Origin: Paragorgia papillata
Lineage: Eukaryota; Cnidaria; Anthozoa; Scleralcyonacea; Coralliidae
DNA length: 64,000 bases
Direction of reading: 5' to 3'
Assembly: GCA_035771165.1 (NCBI GenBank)
Contig: JAWNZC010000347.1
Span: 2,764,501 to 2,828,500 of the forward strand
A program made the position numbers and the translations under genes. Under the pieces are notes generated by a model. It saw nothing but the letters and a program-made list of their open reading frames with translations. It made no database searches and was not told where the DNA came from. Positions 62,001-64,000 of the stretch are shown in pieces; position 1 is the first letter of the stretch, and every line of letters begins with the position of its first letter.

Positions 62001-64000
62001 CGCCTAGCGGGCTTTCCAAATATATAAGTCTCGACGCCTGAGGCGTTAATCGATTTTATGACCTTATTTGGGCTGCCACGCCCACAGTTTTGGGTGTGAC
62101 GTCCCCAAACCTGCAAATTCGGGTAGCCCGCCTAGCGGGCTTTCCAAATATATAAGTCTCGACGCCTGAGGCGTTTAATCGATTTTATGACCTTATTTGG
62201 GCTGCCACGCCCACAGTTTTTGGGTGTGACGTCCCCAAACCTGCAAATTCGGGTAGCCCGCCTAGCGGGCTTTCCAAATATATAAGTCTCGACGCCTGAG
62301 GCGTTAATCGATTTTATGACCTTATTTGGGCTGCCACGCCCACAGTTTTGGGTGTGACGTCCCCAAACCTGCAAATTCGGGTAGCCCGCCTAGCGGGCTT
62401 TCCAAATATATAAGTCTCGACGCCTGAGGCGTTAATCGATTTTATGACCTTATTTGGGCTGCCACGCCCACAGTTTTGGGTGTGACGTCCCCAAACCTGC
62501 AAATTCGGGTAGCCCGCCTAGCGGGCTTTCCAAATATATAAGTCTCGACGCCTGAGGCGTTAATCGATTTTATGACCTTATTTGGGCTGCCACGCGCCCA
62601 CAGTTTTGGGTGTGACGTCCCCAAACCTGCAAATTCGGGTAGCCCGCCTAGCGGGCTTTCCAAATATATAAGTCTCGACGCCTGAGGCGTTAATCGATTT
62701 TATGACCTTATTTGGGCTGCCACGCCCACAGTTTTGGGTGTGACGTCCCCAAACCTGCAAATTCGGGTAGCCCGCCTAGCGGGCTTTCCAAATATATAAG
62801 TCTCGACGCCTGAGGCGTTAATCGATTTTATGACCTTATTTGGGCTGCCACGCGCCCACAGTTTTTGGGTGTGACGTCCCCAAACCTGCAAATTCGGGTA
62901 GCCCGCCTAGCGGGCTTTCCAAATATATAAGTCTCGACGCCTGAGGCGTTAAATCGATTTTATGACCTTATTTGGGCTGCCACGCCCACAGTTTTGGGTG
63001 TGACGTCCCCAAACCTGCAAATTCGGGTAGCCCGCCTAGCGGGCTTTCCAAATATATAAGTCTCGACGCCTGAGGCGTTAATCGATTTTATGACCTTATT
63101 TGGGCTGCCACGCCCACAGTTTTGGGGTGTGACGTCCCCAAACCTGCAAATTCGGGTAGCCCGCCTAGCGGGCTTTCCAAATATATAAGTCTCGACGCCT
63201 GAGGCGTTAATCGATTTTATGACCTTATTTGGGCTGCCACGCCCACAGTTTTGGGTGTGACGTCCCCAAACCTGCAAATTCGGGTAGCCCGCCTAGCGGG
63301 CTTTCCAAATATATAAGTCTCGACGCCTGAGGCGTTAATCGATTTTATGACCTTATTTGGGCTGCCACGCCCACAGTTTTGGGTGTGACGTCCCCAAACC
63401 TGCAAATTCGGGTAGCCCGCCTAGCGGGCTTTCCAAATATATAAGTCTCGACGCCTGAGGCGTTAATCGATTTTATGACCTTATTTGGGCTGCCACGCCC
63501 ACAGTTTTGGGTGTGACGTCCCCAAACCTGCAAATTCGGGTAGCCCGCCTAGCGGGCTTTCCAAATATATAAGTCTCGACGCCTGAGGCGTTAATCGATT
63601 TTATGACCTTATTTGGGCTGCCACGCCCACAGTTTTGGGTGTGACGTCCCCAAACCTGCAAATTCGGGTAGCCCGCCTAGCGGGCTTTCCAAATATATAA
63701 GTCTCGACGCCTGAGGCGTTAATCGATTTTATGACCTTATTTGGGCTGCCACGCCCACAGTTTTGGGTGTGACGTCCCCAAACCTGCAAATTCGGGTAGC
63801 CCGCCTAGCGGGCTTTCCAAATATATAAGTCTCGACGCCTGAGGCGTTAATCGATTTTATGACCTTATTTGGGCTGCCACGCCCACAGTTTTTGGGTGTG
63901 ACGTCCCCAAACCTGCAAATTCGGGTAGCCCGCCTAGCGGGCTTTCCAAATATATAAGTCTCGACGCCTGAGGCGTTAATCGATTTTATGACCTTATTTG
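38096..64000. repeat. 128-bp satellite array, 202 complete head-to-tail units, continues past right edge
   Basis: Unit starts (TTATTTGGGCTGCCACGCCC) run from 38096 in strict 128-bp steps to a 203rd start at 63994. All units are in one orientation. The unit is about 52% GC with 9 CpG. Marks within it (unit coordinates): GGGC/GCCC stem 7-20, TGACGTC 34-40, CCTG/CGGG stem 47-60, AGCCCGC-CTA-GCGGGCT hairpin 62-78, TATATAAG 86-93, ACGCC-TGA-GGCGT hairpin 99-111, AATCGATT 113-120. Substitutions (CCTGC/CCCGC, CTAGC/CTCGC, TGGGTG/TGTGTG) are confined to units 3-5. The rest differ only by small insertions or deletions, net +42 bp over the array. The minus-strand 62-codon frames start with TTG, change frame each unit (128 is not a multiple of 3) and are not genes. 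Confidence 0.98.

Noticed and set aside
37923..63789. Hundreds of 62- and 105-codon minus-strand frames in the satellite
   Set aside because: They are one repeat unit read from a TTG codon. The unit length of 128 shifts the frame each time, and the 105-codon versions arise only where a unit has a one-base insertion.
38096..64000. CRISPR array
   Set aside because: There are no unique spacers; the whole 128-bp unit repeats, and the context is a eukaryotic nuclear genome.
38096..64000. Hammerhead ribozyme in the satellite
   Set aside because: I looked for the CUGANGA and GAAA core on both strands; CTGAGGC is the closest and the core is absent.

Overview
The window is nuclear DNA from an animal. 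It has spliced genes with GT-AG introns, a base composition that is AT-rich outside the satellite, many intronic minisatellites and foldback elements, and clear orthologues of animal genes (CEP95, TOM1, TMEM11, a DUF229 sulfatase-like enzyme). The Crypton-type tyrosine recombinase remnant, the TTAA-flanked miniature elements and the compact introns suggest an early-branching or marine invertebrate such as a sponge or cnidarian. The species cannot be fixed from the sequence alone. All exon models were built by hand from reading frame, splice dinucleotides and phase.

Positions 1-31255 hold six genes. CEP95 (minus strand, 12 exons, C-terminus off the left edge) and a DUF229 membrane enzyme (plus strand, 3 exons) are head to head. 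TOM1 (minus strand, 17 exons, 11675-21525) and TMEM11 (plus strand, 2 exons) are also head to head, with only 137 bp between start codons and a palindromic CRE in that gap. Next come an unrecognised five-exon gene (plus strand, 23148-24993) and a ubiquitin-like/armadillo-like gene (minus strand, 26061-31255). The genes do not form one pathway: they cover centrosome, extracellular or Golgi enzyme, endosomal sorting and mitochondrial cristae. What links them is local arrangement: two divergent pairs, and introns loaded with tandem repeats (30, 72, 77 and 78 bp units and polypurine tracts) and miniature transposons.

Positions 31256-38095 carry no intact gene that I can support. They hold a 63-bp minisatellite, nested foldback elements, a broken Crypton-like tyrosine recombinase inside 26-bp imperfect inverted repeats, and two weak first-exon candidates.

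Positions 38096-64000 (40% of the window, running off the right edge) are one head-to-tail satellite with a 128-bp unit: 202 complete copies. It is GC-richer than the rest and CpG-dense. Each unit has several short hairpins, a TATA box (TATATAAG) and a CRE-like half-site. Base substitutions are almost absent after the first five units, while one-base homopolymer insertions are common.
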